Part shown: positions 43,419 to 55,458 of the stretch, in pieces
How positions within the stretch are numbered: position 1 is the first letter of the stretch
Layout: each line of letters opens with the position of its first letter
Assembly (NCBI GenBank): GCA_013115135.1
Contig: JABANP010000029.1
Location: 185,059-249,058 of the forward strand
Direction: 5' to 3'
Length of the DNA stretch: 64,000 bases
From: Perkinsus olseni
Taxonomy: Eukaryota; Perkinsozoa; Perkinsida; Perkinsidae
Position numbers and translations under genes: made by a program
Notes under the pieces: generated by a model
Databases searched by the model: none
Told to the model about the DNA's origin: nothing
Seen by the model: the letters and a program-made list of their open reading frames with translations, nothing else

Positions 43419-44213
43419 GGGATGCGACGAGATTAGAAAAAACAGATAATGAAACCACCGTATGGCGCAACGCTTGGCACCTTCAAGAGGCAGCTCTAAG
43501 GCTTAGAGTCTAAGCTAGCGTATCGGGTCATCCATAAGTACTCGACGCGCCATGCGAGGTAGCTCGTGTCAGCAGGATACGTAGCTGACTGTCTACTAAT
43601 GGCTGTGACCTTCGTCGCAGCAGCAACATGCTGTACTCGTTCGATGACTCACAATAGCACACTTCTGGAGCCGCTCTAGTAGCTGATTGGACGGCCCACG
43701 GCTGTCGAGACGCCCCGAACGAGCAATCTTATCGTGACACGCAAGAAAAGGGGACAGCAAAATGCATCTGCGCGACGACCCGTCACGCTCACTGAGGGTC
43801 CCTCAGTGTTATCCCCCAGGTCTATAGGCACTTGACGGTCCTTTGAGAGTCTAGGTAGTGGGAGCTCGAGAGGAGCTTCTTCGAGTTTTGGGTTTCGACT
43901 GCCATTGTGGGGCTCCACCTAATTGGGCATTTATTCCTGCTCTGGATCCTCCAATATACTCGTCAGAATTCTCATGTGTTGTTATGGGACGTTTCTTGGA
44001 GACCTTCAACCAGCACTGCAGGGGATGACTTCCTGCATACCATCTGCCTCACACTCCCACCGGACACTAGTTGTACTGGATATAAACACAGCCCACCAAG
44101 ATCAATGAATTGAACTGATGAAGTATATAACCAGCTCCAGAAGAACGCCTTTCCCAGACCGATGCTACAAAAAAGCGAACTAGGATTCGTCCGGTACTAA
44201 TGATATGACCACT
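43419..44213. other. Duplicated spacer
   Basis: 43990-44200 matches 53090-53280. A minus-strand frame (43676-43918) starting MEPHNGSRNPKLEEAP is possible but unsupported. Confidence 0.4.
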
Positions 44214-44690
44214 ACTACTGAATGGTCCTGGAGCGGTGATGAATAGTGATCGTACCATAGACTACAGAATGGTCCTGGAGTGGTAATGAATACTTAATGT
44301 AGCATCGACTACAGAATGGTCCTGGAGTGGTAATGAATACTTAATGTAGCATCGACTACAGAATGGTCCTGGAGTGGTAATGAATACTTAATGTAGCATC
44401 GACTACAGAATGGTCCTGGAGTGGTAATGAATACTTAATGTAGCATCGACTACAGAATGGTCCTGGAGTGGTAATGAATACTTAATGTAGCATCGACTAC
44501 AGAATGGTCCTGGAGTGGTAATGAATACTTAGTGTAGCATCGACTACAGAATGGTCCTGGAGTGGTAATGAATACTTAGTGTAGCATCGACTACAGAATG
44601 GTCCTGGAGCGGTAATGAATACTTAGTGTAGCATCGACTACAGAATGGTCTTGGAGCGGTCATCATACAGATCATAGGAACACCAGGGAG
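44214..44690. repeat. 47-bp tandem repeat array
   Basis: About nine to ten copies of a 47-bp unit with core TACAGAATGGTCCTGGAGTG, nearly identical in the middle copies and variable at the edges. It ends four bases before the stop codon of the secreted gene at 44695. It shares the TACAGAA-GG-CC core with the 38-bp arrays. Confidence 0.95.
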
Positions 44691-44694
44691 TATA

Positions 44695-44949
44695 CTACAC
44701 GAAGCACTCACAAACCTTAGACTCATCTTCTAAGCATCTTTCCCTTTCCTTGCTACACGACAGATCGTCACAACTTGTGGAAACACATGTGGTATCGTCC
44801 ACAGGAAGCCGAGTAGTTGTGGTAGTCGGCGGCGGCGGGTCACCAAAATTACCAGCTGTCGTAAGCGTCTGGTCTTGGACAACGCAGAAGGCCAGTAGGA
44901 TAGCTTTGATGATGTTAAGCATAGGATGCGAAGAGTCTAAAAATGGCAC
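44695..44949 (-). CDS. Small secreted cysteine-rich protein, family member 3
   Basis: 84 codons; the conserved start is MLNIIKAILLAFCVV, ten codons into the frame. Signal peptide, then a Pro/Thr linker (PPPPTTTTT), then a perfect family domain (CVSTSCDDLSC, six residues, CLEDESKVCEC). The 47-bp array begins just after the stop. Confidence 0.78.
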   Translation of the reverse strand: MPFLDSSHPMLNIIKAILLAFCVVQDQTLTTAGNFGDPPPPTTTTTRLPVDDTTCVSTSCDDLSCSKERERCLEDESKVCECFV

Positions 44950-47668
44950 TAAGCCACAAGACCTTGCTTGCCCTAGTCGCCGGCTGCTACCTAACCCAAC
45001 GTCGAAGACGACAATCGAAGCGAGAACAGTTTCACTTCTAAGACGGCTTATCAGTGCAACTCAAGGAAGGTGGGATGTCCCTCACAACATAATTTCTCAC
45101 CCACACACCGAGCCCAAGTTGACGGTACAATTACTGATATTGGTGATGACCAAGTCACATTTCAGATACAGTACCACCTTGGCGGAATGTTTGTCCTCTT
45201 CTCCGTTCCCTGGGCGCAGCTGTCAAATTGACAGTGTCAATGCTTCATGCATCTCCCAGCAAGAGGGCCGTTGGACTAACGGCGTTCATTTTATCAGCCT
45301 CTCCCCGCGCCCGCCATTCAGGAATAGCGGGTGACGCTCGCGTACGTGATTGCCTGTCTACCTATTACGTTAGACTCCACCGCTACGGCAGTACGATCGG
45401 CTCATTCGATGATCACAGAAGGGGCACAGTTGACGTCCTACGGCCAGTTGAGTAACGTAGCGGGTCGTTCCTGGGCATCAAGAGTGTCCAGGTGAGAGAA
45501 GAACTCTCCCGGACTGAGAGAAGGGGTGCTGTCCCCGGGACAGCATACCGGAGAGGTGCACGCGTCACGACTGCTTTCTCATTTTCGCACTACGGTCCTA
45601 CGTCAATACTAGAGACCGTGTTCTGGCGGACGGCTAAATAATTAGTGCCAAGGCTATGACGATCAACGTGAATGTCACACCAGTTCTTAGGCAAACGATC
45701 CACAAGTGTATCGCCAATTGCTCTGATAACATTGTTCTACTGTTACTTATCATCTGAGAGGATTTCACTCCTGCGGGAATGTTGCCTGTTGGAATCGCCC
45801 TATCGGAGGTGCTTGACTCTCTTGAGCCCAGACCTTCACTCTTGTACTGGGATGGTACCATTTATGCTGCCTCAACTACCGGCCCTAGAGGAGGGAAGCA
45901 TCTGAGCACCTCGACAGGTTGCAGTAAGCAACTACCGGTTACCAGCTGACTATTCAATAGTCAGCTGGACCAGCATCCAATAGTCACTATTGGCGGAGCG
46001 GAATCTCACAAGCCGAGTGTCTCCGAGGGGCATAAAATTCTGCAAGTGTTGACCGACTGGTAATCGAGAATAGGTCGAGCCTTGGGCTGTGCCGTAACCT
46101 TCAGCAACCCAGCAGATCATATGTAGCTGTGGCTTACCTCAGCCATTTTCCTTTGGTGTTGCACGTGTAGCTCTCGGCCTACTCCCAATCACATCTATTA
46201 GCGCTCGTATTCCTTCCCACGTGATTGAATCGAGCTCGCCTGCTTCAATGGGTCACCCAGATGGTGCTGAGCCGGGAATGTGAGGTCCTTCGTCCGCGAG
46301 TCTCGCGACGCGAGAGTTGGAACCGTGAGACGGGGCTTGGGAGAAGAGCGGTGCACCACAATTGCTGGACTAGGCCGATTTGATGCTAGTGCGCCGCAAT
46401 CGCGTTTGGACCCGTGGCTCGAAGGGCCGTCACAGTCGTCGGACGTTTGAGAATCGGAGATCAGGGTGCGGAATCAAGCTCACCTGAAGTGTACTCCGCT
46501 GTGTCCAGGTGTGAAGCCAGGACACTGGTCCCTTCGCAGCTCTACCCGCTCGTGCGGACGCGGATGTGACATCGTTGCGCCACACAGTCGAACCCGCGCT
46601 GCTTGCAGACTTTTTTGTCAGCCCATTGTGCTGGTTTCAGCTACATTAAACACTACGAGTTAGGCTCCTCAAGATGGAGTGCCGTAAGGATCATCGAGCA
46701 TCGTCAACGAGACAGCAGGCCGCGTGTTCTGATTAAATTGGTCATGCAAGCAGACGTTCTCTTGCATTGATAGCCCACCATTACACACTGGAAGTGCCAG
46801 CGGCGGAGTTCATCAGAGTCTGAAAGACAAAAGAACATTCTCTCTGTTACATTCTCTTTATCACGAATCGGGAAATGATGAGTCACTTTGAGGTGTTAAT
46901 GTGTGGTCTTCGAATACTGCGAAGTCAAACCCCAAGTTGGCACGAGGGGAATACCATAGCTTAGATTCTGAGCCTCAGAAATGCACACGAGGATAGAGAG
47001 GTTCTCGATGATCGCCTTGGAGACCAGAACAGGGTTGAGAGCACTCCAACTAAGTCGATTGTTATTAATGTGCGCCCTGACGTCGGTTGGGCCATTCTAT
47101 CACAGGCCGGATGATTCGATCGTACGGTCAATTCGCGCCCCGCCTGTTACGGGCAATGAGTGGGCACCAATTGGTCAATGAGTGGCGAAGATGTTGACTC
47201 TTTACTACGGATCTTTCTCCGCCCTGCCCCTTTCCTCGGACGGAGAGGTATCTTCTTCCACAGGTTGGCCAGACTTTGGAGCCCCTGCAGTGTTATATGA
47301 GGAGAGTTGTAGGTGCGATGCCAATCACTACGACCCTTCCGCGATTGACTAACAAGATAAGCCGGTATGACAAGGTACATAGAAAAGGGAAGTATGGCGA
47401 GGACACTGTCCTCGTGACGGTTAACTCTAAGCGATCGGTCACCTCATGTGTACACATATATATAGGGGCGCTGAAGCCCGATGGCTCTATCTATCAATAG
47501 GGCATGGAGAGCTATATGGGACCGACAAAATGGTCCTAGATTGGTAATCCATTGTGATGGTAGCATCGGCAAGTAGTGCCAATGATATTACCGTAAGAAA
47601 AGTATCCTTAAAGTTTGCCCCAGAACCGATAGAATAGTGGGAGTAGCTGACGGGGTAAGACGTGAGTC
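44950..47668. other. Long region without recognised genes
   Basis: Open frames do not exceed 85 codons apart from the shadow that overlaps the secreted gene. 45925-46000 has overlapping CAATAGTCAGCTG repeats and 46295-46320 a GCGAG/CTCGC palindrome. 47515-47580 holds one decayed unit related to the 47-bp array. No RNA gene is visible. Confidence 0.4.
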
Positions 47669-47881
47669 TTATCGCTGATTGCACTCGCAGGTGACAGAAC
47701 GATCGTTCAAGCATCGTGATCTTTCAGAGCCACATGCCATATCGGGGCAATCAAAGGAGAAGCATGCAGCTTCATGCACATGCTGGCGAGATGGGGTCGG
47801 GTCAGGTTTCCAAGCTTTCACGAGGGTCTGGTCTTGAGTAAGGCAGAGCGCCAGGAGGATTGCGTTAATGATGGTAAGCAT
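47669..47881 (-). CDS. Small secreted cysteine-rich protein, family member 4
   Basis: 70 codons from MLTIINAILLALCL. In this member the upstream Met of other copies is absent, which supports the internal Met as the real family start. Domain: CFSFDCPDMAC, six residues, CLNDRSVTCEC, ending NQR. The linker lacks the Thr run. Confidence 0.78.
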   Translation of the reverse strand: MLTIINAILLALCLTQDQTLVKAWKPDPTPSRQHVHEAACFSFDCPDMACGSERSRCLNDRSVTCECNQR

Positions 47882-47934
47882 GGGATGCGAAGAGCCGAAA
47901 AAGACCTGACACGAGTCCGGGGTTCAACCCAGTG

Positions 47935-49140
47935 AGCATCACCTTAACCTCACTCGCGGCCAATTCGAGCGAGTTCATTGATGTGACGACGCCCCGCTAT
48001 CAAGAAATCGATCGTGTCGCCGTCGTACGCTACTGACTGTCTACCAATTACGGTGGACGTCAATACTGTGTTATGATTGGGGCCCACTCTATGGCTGAGG
48101 GAATAGCTCACGTAAGTCTCTGGAGCCGCCTCACCACCTGTGTAGACGGTCCACCACTGCCAAGGCGGCTCGGAGGAGGGATGTACTCGTGACACACAGA
48201 ATGAGGGGACAGCACACATCAAGGTGTCACGCGCGCTCTTGAATACGTGGTCGGATTCTGTTCATGTCATAAGACCCTGTGCGACGGAGCTTCTCAGCTG
48301 CGGTGGTTCAGTATCAGGTATGGAATAGCATGAATGTGTGGGGATCGACTTTTTTCGGACCATACTCTCTTTCTGCCGCCCGGCTCGTTAGTAGCGAGAG
48401 AGACATTTTCTAGCGCACGAAGGCTGGGCGTGGCGCATGTGTCAAAGGATCGATAGAAACGAGACGACCCTCCATGTCGAGTTAGGGGAAGCAGGCGTGG
48501 CTCAATAGCCTACCGTTTCGGATAACAGTGAGTAGCTCGAGCGAAACATGCCCGGGCGAGCGGCTGAATTGAAATCTAACTGAACCCAACCAAAGGGGAC
48601 GCATCTAACTCAGGTAGAGTCCAGTGGACTCAGTCCACGCCACACTTGTCCGCAGACTGAGTCAGTCTGACTGGCACTGTCTCGCTTAACTTCAATTGCA
48701 GTGCTCAAGACTCATGCAGTTGCAGTTGTTCACTGCTACCATTCGGAAGGATAACGCCCTACCCCCTATTTCCCTGCGTCCCCAACGGTCGTTCTGCTGT
48801 AAGTGCTTCAAAAACTGCTTGGTGGAACGTCAATGACCCGCCCAAACTGAGTGTAGGTTGCTACTTTAGCGGTCTACCGTGATATCATTGACAAATAGCT
48901 AGGTGCTACTGTGAATTATTTGTTGTGGTATAGCAAGTGCTTCAAGCAATTGCCGCTTGTGATACGCCTTGTGAAGCTCGGTCGTGAGTTCTTCCAGCTA
49001 GATTGTCGTAAACGCTTTCTCCCGTGGTATGCACGCCATCGTGTGGCCCTCTGACAACACTTCACACCAGAGAGTTGGCCGTCGAGGCAAGCAGCGATTC
49101 TGATGACGTCACCGAATTTACCACGGCTAACACAACTCGG
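47935..49140. repeat. Duplicated block, copy 1
   Basis: Almost identical to 54200-55400 (only a few differences seen, such as one base near 48350 and one extra g near 48486). It holds the conserved 5' flank of the secreted gene (GTACGCTACTGACTGTCTACC) and about 900 bp of unassigned sequence. A minus-strand frame of 85 codons (48916-49173) is conserved simply because the DNA is. Confidence 0.9.
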
Positions 49141-49203
49141 AAACAAACGAAGGAGACTGCTCGTTATCATCAAGTCAACAGCCCTATAGAACGGCGTGTC
49201 GAG

Positions 49204-51777
49204 CTAGAAAGCATCAGCATCAACTTTCTGACGACTTAGTTTCATTCTCAAATTCTCCCGGCACGACTGAAGCTTCCGTTCGAGCTGAAGCAAGTGTTTC
49301 CTGAACTCAGTAGTTCTCACATCACCCATCTTGATGGTCGCAATCTGATTCTGCAGCTCGTGGATCTCCACGCGGGCGGCCTGAGTTGAACGGCATATTA
49401 ATCGGACGCCCACATCCAGAAAAGTTTTTCATACAGTAGATAAAGAAAGAGCTCATTAAGAACCCAGAGTGCACTTTCAAGCCCTACGAGCTCATCCATT
49501 AGACGGCCGAGTGACCCCGGCAAGTCGTCGAGGAAGTCGTAAGCTGCAAAGATGCCCTCAGTGATTTTCAGGGCGAGTTTCTCGTCAACCTTCGCTAGGA
49601 ACTTCAGTGCCTGGCCAATCTTCTCTACCCAAACCTCCTGTGTCTGAATCGAGCACTGAGGTTGATGATACAGTTGAACTCGTAATAGTTGGAGGTCTGT
49701 GAACACGTTACTTCTACGAGCTCACCTTCTCATCATTGTCCCAATTGTGTCGCCAGACCTCGGATCCCAGCTGATGAAGCACAGATGACAGCTCCGTCAA
49801 GAGGTCCTTTGAGGCGACAACCTCTTCTGATCTTGAAGTATGGTAGGCCTCTCCAACCGTTGATAATAATTCAGTTATTCTTTCGCTGCTGGGAGTCTGC
49901 CGCCTGGGAAAGTAAGCTCGGACACATCCAAGTAGAAGTTGATTCGACAGATAGCTCCTTCTTGAAGACTGGAGTACTTAGTCACGTCCTTCAACGTTCA
50001 AGGCAGCTGCTTTGAATGAGCTGTGGTCCAAGTACGTCAAGTATGCGGCTCAGAAAAGGTTGCTCAACACCTCCTCAGCGAAACTAGAATACCCGCGATC
50101 TCACCCCAGTAGGTCTTTGATAGTCGAGCCCCTCCTGGTCACCACTCCACCGACGATAGCCTCAGCAGCGGCATCAATATCAGGTAGGGAAAGTTCGCAT
50201 CTGAGCCGAAAATATACAGCAGCGTGCCGACCGTAACCGAATAATAATGGATATGCCGGAGGAAATCTGATCTGATCATACCTCACCTACTCAGTGGACC
50301 TCGCCGATTTCTCGTCCTCACAAACTCGTCCAGGCTTCGATAGTAGCCCATCTGTATGTGTTGCTGACGAGGCAGCACCTGGAAAATCGTCCGATCACTG
50401 AGAGAAGACAGAAGACGTGAGAACCTCCCATTAAGAGGATACCCCGTCCGCTGATAGAGGAATCATACGCCTACGATATACGAAGACGACCGCGCAGGCG
50501 TACACTTGAAGATCTCTTCCCGCTGCAACCGAGCTCTCTCGAAAGAGGCTGCCAGCTCCTGAACATACTATCGCGATTCAATGTCGACTACCCTTACCTT
50601 ATCAATCCATTTAGAGCTCTTCGTGGATATGCGATACCCACTCCGACCAACCATTGCAGCTACCCTCTTGGATAACTCTAGTTTCTCAGCTGCTAGTCTG
50701 ATGAGGACAAGCTACTCGCGGAGCGACTCGACGATGCTGAGTCGTACGATGAGTTCATTTTCGATATTCTCAAACCTCCGTACCTACTCCTCTCCGGCAG
50801 CTCGTGAATCACGAGTCGTGATCGAGCCTCCATCCCCTGTATCAGCTGAGCTACACGTCTGCTGTGTCCTTCGAGGCGGAGATTAACAATGTCATCGCTC
50901 AGCACGGGTGCTTGGCCAGGAATCCCCTCCTTGGTCAGTGCTTCCTCCACATATGTTGGGCGAGCCCTCTCTTCTCCTGGAAAGAGCATATAGTGACTGC
51001 TTGTGGGATACACCAAAATGTCTCCAAGCTTGCAACAATGCCAGCTGGCCCACCTGGTAATCTCTCCCCACGCTTCTCTGTCACGACCTCCTCAACCACC
51101 TGGAGTTGTTTGGTGATGGTGGAGACAGCAGTCTGCAGACACGACTCGACATCCGCTAGAAATTCCACTCGGAATCTGAAAAGGTGGGTATAAAGGAGCC
51201 CATCCCTCTCCTTACTGAAGCCAACGACTCCACCGTTGCTGGTGAGCTGCAGAGAGTATCTCTTCAACCTAAGTCACACGAGTAACAGAAGTGCAGAAGT
51301 GACTGAACACCTCTGTGAGGGCACGACGACTCATCTCCTGCACCTCCTCTGTTGACATAGCTTCGACATCATCGCTATTCTTCAGGAGTCGCATCGCTGC
51401 ATCAGACTGAGGAAAGAACGATCTCCAAGTACTTCGACCGACTGTGGAACTCGAGAGCGATGTGACCATGTCTTGTTGATGTTGTCGAGACCAGCGAAGA
51501 CGACGGGCGGAGAGCCTCTCTTCAATCTCCCCCGTTGCTCGTCTCACCAACTCCGAGCACTCTTCATCTATCTGAAGAGCAGCAAGTGTAGAGGCTTCGG
51601 AATATTCATTGAAGCAACCCGCTTATCGCGACTGGCACTAACCTCAGCCATCTCCTGTCGGCGTTGGAGTTCCAACTCCTGGTCTACTGCTAGTCGCCTC
51701 TGGCGGAGGATCTCAGCTCGGTCTACCTCCCATGTAGTTTGTTCAACTGCTGCCGTTCCATCGCTCATGAAAAGCAA
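49204..51777 (-). CDS. Coiled-coil protein, tandem copy 1
   Basis: Multi-exon minus-strand gene of unknown function. Exon 1 (51660-51777) starts MSDGTAAVEQTTWEVDRAEI with a long helix. A roughly 70-nt intron leads to IDEECSELVRRATGEIEERL, then MSTEEVQEMSRRALTEVFSH (51290-51560). Later exons: RDGLLYTHLFRFRVEFLADV (about 51150-51200), YVEEALTKEGIPG with LSDDIVNLRLEGHSRR (about 50850-50950), a Ser-rich part, WVEKIGQALKFLAKVDEKLA (about 49570-49630) and a final coiled coil (VEIHELQNQIATIKMGD, then FRKHLLQLERKL) ending at 49204. Plus-strand frames here are shadows. It could be a cytoskeletal or flagellar component, but nothing decides this. A paralogue is at 55459-57895. Confidence 0.6.
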
Positions 51778-52304
51778 TGAACTGAAACTCTGAGGTGTTG
51801 ACCAGTGGGGGTGAGTCTAACCCTTTCTCGGCCGTTCAAAGGTGTAATCTGTAGTATCTCGAGGTAGTTTTTGTGCATGTAAGGAGATGTTCCCGACCCG
51901 ACGTAGACGCCTCCTCACGCTCAGGCTGGGACCCACAGCGTTATAATCGTACAAGGACTCATATGCCACTTTATAATGCCACTTTATGAGGCAGGCTGCG
52001 AGGAGCCCTCACGTCTTTTCCATATTTCGCGCCCGTTTGCGGAAATGCGCTCACCATTCGCACGAGGGTCTTGCAGAGGAGGATTATTCACAGTGCGCAA
52101 CTCTTTCGCCAGGCCAATTTATGATGATGAACGCAAGCTTCGCCGTGACACCGTTCGACGAGTACACGGAGCTTTCCTGAGCCCGTATCATGTATTGCTA
52201 GGAACTGTTGCGGTGGGCCTCTGATGTGAACTTTCTCGTAGAAGGTTAGCGGGAGTTACTGACCAGACCAGCTATCGCCAAAGGGTTGCCGAGTTCTCGG
52301 CTCA
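51778..52304. other. Spacer downstream of the duplication edge
   Basis: 51780-52080 matches 57900-58190, the flank of copy 2, and then the two diverge. No gene recognised. Confidence 0.45.
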
Positions 52305-52620
52305 TCAAGCCCACAACGGAGTAGACCATCGGAGAACTTGCCTGAGCTCGTTCCAATGCAACGATCGAGAGCCTCCCGCGATATACTCTCCCTCAAGCCA
52401 AATAGAGTACAAAGTAAGACGACCTAGATGGCTGAACGGCACATCATCCTCGTACCGCAGAAGCTCACGGCCAACGTCGCAGAGATAGTCTGGAGGTAAA
52501 TAATAATTGAGAATCCTGGGAAGCTCCTCGTGTGCCGATAAACGTGTTAGTCGTTCATTCATGTCTTGCCACCAACTCATCGCATACAGCACACCCGAGC
52601 AGCAAGCAGCATAAAAATAT
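52305..52620 (-). pseudogene. Partial copy of the FkbM gene
   Basis: The minus strand repeats a segment of the 5' half of the gene at 40341-42022 almost exactly, from AACCSGVLYAMSWW through YDVGRELL/YEDDVPFSHLGR to LHWNELRQ. It then ends in unrelated sequence (VLRWSTPLWA). No methyltransferase domain is present. Upstream codons (to 52850) differ from the parent, so the copy has acquired a new 5' end. Confidence 0.8.
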
Positions 52621-53289
52621 TGACAGACCCCATAATGAGCACACGCGAACCTCAAATTGAGGGACATGCCGTTTCCCTTTCTTCCTTCGTTTCGTGGACG
52701 CTTCAATGCAAGTTTTTCGTTGGACGTGCCGAGCGTCTTCATCGATAAAGTATCGGCGACAGAGTTTTTAGCAAAGTTAAGGGACATGATCACCAGCGCG
52801 GGGAACTTGCAGGTATGTAGTGCGGATTCTGCGCGAGTGGCATCCTGCAAGTCGTTGGAATCTGTCTCGGAGCAACGAAATCTAATTCAACACCGCCAGA
52901 GAAGAAAAGGCGAGTGATACTACCGTAGTATTACTACGATATGCTTACGAGCTTGGATCAATCTCATTACATATTCAAAATGAACATGTCCCATTACGAG
53001 CAATGGATTGAGCTGAGGTGACTACAAAAAAGTCCGCGACTGACGAATAGAGAAGAGAGGGGAAACGAATAGTGAGCACAAAATAGTCTCGTGCGTTGTC
53101 ATGGCGCAGATTTAGAGACCTTTGATCAGCATTGCAACAGACGAGTTCCGGCATACCATCTACCATCACACTTCCACCCGATACTAGTTGTACTAGATTC
53201 GAACGCAGCCCGCCAAGAGCAATGGATCGAGACCGATGCTACGAAAAGAGTGAGGATTCGTCCGGGACTAATGGCGTAACCACTACTAC
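52621..53289. other. Duplicated spacer
   Basis: 52850-53040 matches 42470-42660 and 53090-53280 matches 43990-44200, so the whole block was copied with the secreted gene that follows. No gene recognised. Confidence 0.5.
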
Positions 53290-53655
53290 AAAATGATTTG
53301 GAGATGATTACGAATAGTACTCACAGCATCGACTACAGAACGGTCCTGAAGTGGTAATGAATACTGATTGTAGCATCGACTACAGAACGGTCCTGAAGTG
53401 GTAATGAATACTGATTGTAGCATCGACTACAGAACGGTCCTGAAGTGGTAATGAATACTGATTGTACCATAGACTACAGAATGGTCCTGGAGTGGTAATG
53501 GATACTGATTGTACCATAGACTGCAGAATGGTCCTGGAGTGGTAATGAATACTGATTGTACCATAGACTACAGAATGGTCCTGGAGTGGTAATGAATACT
53601 GATTGTAGCATCGACCACAGAATGGTGCTGAGGTGGTTATCATACCGATCATAGG
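53290..53655. repeat. 47-bp tandem repeat array, second copy
   Basis: Seven to eight copies of a 47-bp unit with core TACAGAACGGTCCTGAAGTG, related to 44214-44690. Two unit variants (AACGG..GAAG and AATGG..GGAG) are grouped rather than mixed, as expected from local amplification. Confidence 0.93.
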
Positions 53656-53924
53656 AGCTGTAGGTGATACACTCGTAGTACACGCTCCTAGTAGTAGTAT
53701 ACAGGATGTTTATACATATATATGAGCACTGAAGCCTGTTGGCTCTATCTACCCATGAGGCATGGAGAGTCAACAAGACCGAAAAAAGGGTCCAAGACTG
53801 GTGATCCATTGTATTTTTAACATCGGCAAGTAGCGTCAATGATATCACCGTGAAAGCGGACTCGGTCAAAAATGTTCCAGAACCGATACAATAGTGAGAG
53901 TAGCTGGCGGGGTAACAAAAGAGC

Positions 53925-54155
53925 CTACAGGCACGCACAAGAGGTAGAGCGTTCGCTTAAGCATCTCGAGCTTTCCATGCCACATGCGCCATTAAGACAA
54001 TCCGCGGAGAAGCATACAGTCTCATCCACAGGCTGAGGAGTTGTAGTCGGGTCAGGATTCCAAGCGTTCACGAGGGTCTGGTCTTGAGTAATGCAGAGGG
54101 CCAGGAGGATTGCGTTGACGATGGTAAGCATGGGATGCGAAGAGTCCAAAAACAC
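53925..54155 (-). CDS. Small secreted cysteine-rich protein, family member 5
   Basis: 76 codons, conserved start MLTIVNAILLALCI. Linker PDPTTTPQPVDET, then CFSADCLNGAC, six residues, CLSERSTSCAC. Closest to member 4. Its array lies about 265 bp beyond the stop. Confidence 0.78.
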   Translation of the reverse strand: MFLDSSHPMLTIVNAILLALCITQDQTLVNAWNPDPTTTPQPVDETVCFSADCLNGACGMESSRCLSERSTSCACL

Positions 54156-54199
54156 AACTTGACACGAGTCCAGGGTTCAATCCAGTGGCTATCAACTCA

Positions 54200-55400
54200 A
54201 CTCAACTCGCAACCAATTCGAGCAAGTCCATCGATGGGGCATCGCCCCGCTACCAAGAAATCGATCGCGTCCCCGACGTACGCTACTGACTGTCTACCAA
54301 TTACGGTGGACGTCAATACTGTGTTATGATTGGGGCCCACTCTATGGCTGAGGGAATAGCTCACGTAAGTCTCTGGAGCCGCCTCACCACCTGTGTAGAC
54401 GGTCCACCACTGCCAAGGCGGCTCGGAGGAGGGATGTACTCGTGACACACAGAATGAGGGGACAGCACACATCAAGGTGTCACGCGCGCTCTTGAATACG
54501 TGGTCGGATTCTGTTCATGTCATAAGACCCTGTGCGACGGAGCTTCTCAGCTGCGGTGGTTCAGTATCAGGTATGGAATAGCATGAATGTGTGGGAATCG
54601 ACTTTATTCGGACCATACTCTCTTTCTGCCGCCCGGCTCGTTAGTAGCGAGAGAGACATTTTCTAGCGCACGAAGGCTGGGCGTGGCGCATGTGTCAAAG
54701 GATCGATAGAAACGAGACGACCCTCCATGTCGAGTTAGGGAAGCAGGCGTGGCTCAATAGCCTACCGTTTCGGATAACAGTGAGTAGCTCGAGCGAAACA
54801 TGCCCGGGCGAGCGGCTGAATTGAAATCTAACTGAACCCAACCAAAGGGGACGCATCTAACTCAGGTAGAGTCCAGTGGACTCAGTCCACGCCACACTTG
54901 TCCGCAGACTGAGTCAGTCTGACTGGCACTGTCTCGCTTAACTTCAATTGCAGTGCTCAAGACTCATGCAGTTGCAGTTGTTCACTGCTACCATTCGGAA
55001 GGATAACGCCCTACCCCCTATTTCCCTGCGTCCCCAACGGTCGTTCTGCTGTAAGTGCTTCAAAAACTGCTTGGTGGAACGTCAATGACCCGCCCAAACT
55101 GAGTGTAGGTTGCTACTTTAGCGGTCTACCGTGATATCATTGACAAATAGCTAGGTGCTACTGTGAATTATTTGTTGTGGTATAGCAAGTGCTTCAAGCA
55201 ATTGCCGCTTGTGATACGCCTTGTGAAGCTCGGTCGTGAGTTCTTCCAGCTAGATTGTCGTAAACGCTTTCTCCCGTGGTATGCACGCCATCGTGTGGCC
55301 CTCTGACAACACTTCACACCAGAGAGTTGGCCGTCGAGGCAAGCAGCGATTCTGATGACGTCACCGAATTTACCACGGCTAACACAACTCGGAAACGAAC
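54200..55400. repeat. Duplicated block, copy 2
   Basis: Near-identical partner of 47935-49140, in direct orientation about 6.26 kb away. Similarity drops at 55396, where the two copies diverge before the coiled-coil gene. Confidence 0.9.
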
Positions 55401-55458
55401 GAATGAAACTACTCGCTGTCACTATATCGACAGTCCCGGATAACGATGCTGTGACGAG

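Noticed and set aside
44214..44690. CRISPR array
   Set aside because: The repeats are contiguous 47-bp units without variable spacers, in a eukaryotic sequence.
48916..49173. Conserved 85-codon gene present in both duplicates
   Set aside because: The surrounding DNA is just as conserved, no motif is visible, and conservation follows from the recent duplication.
50581..51793. Plus-strand open frames of about 100 codons
   Set aside because: They are antisense to better-supported minus-strand exons of the coiled-coil gene and carry no features.
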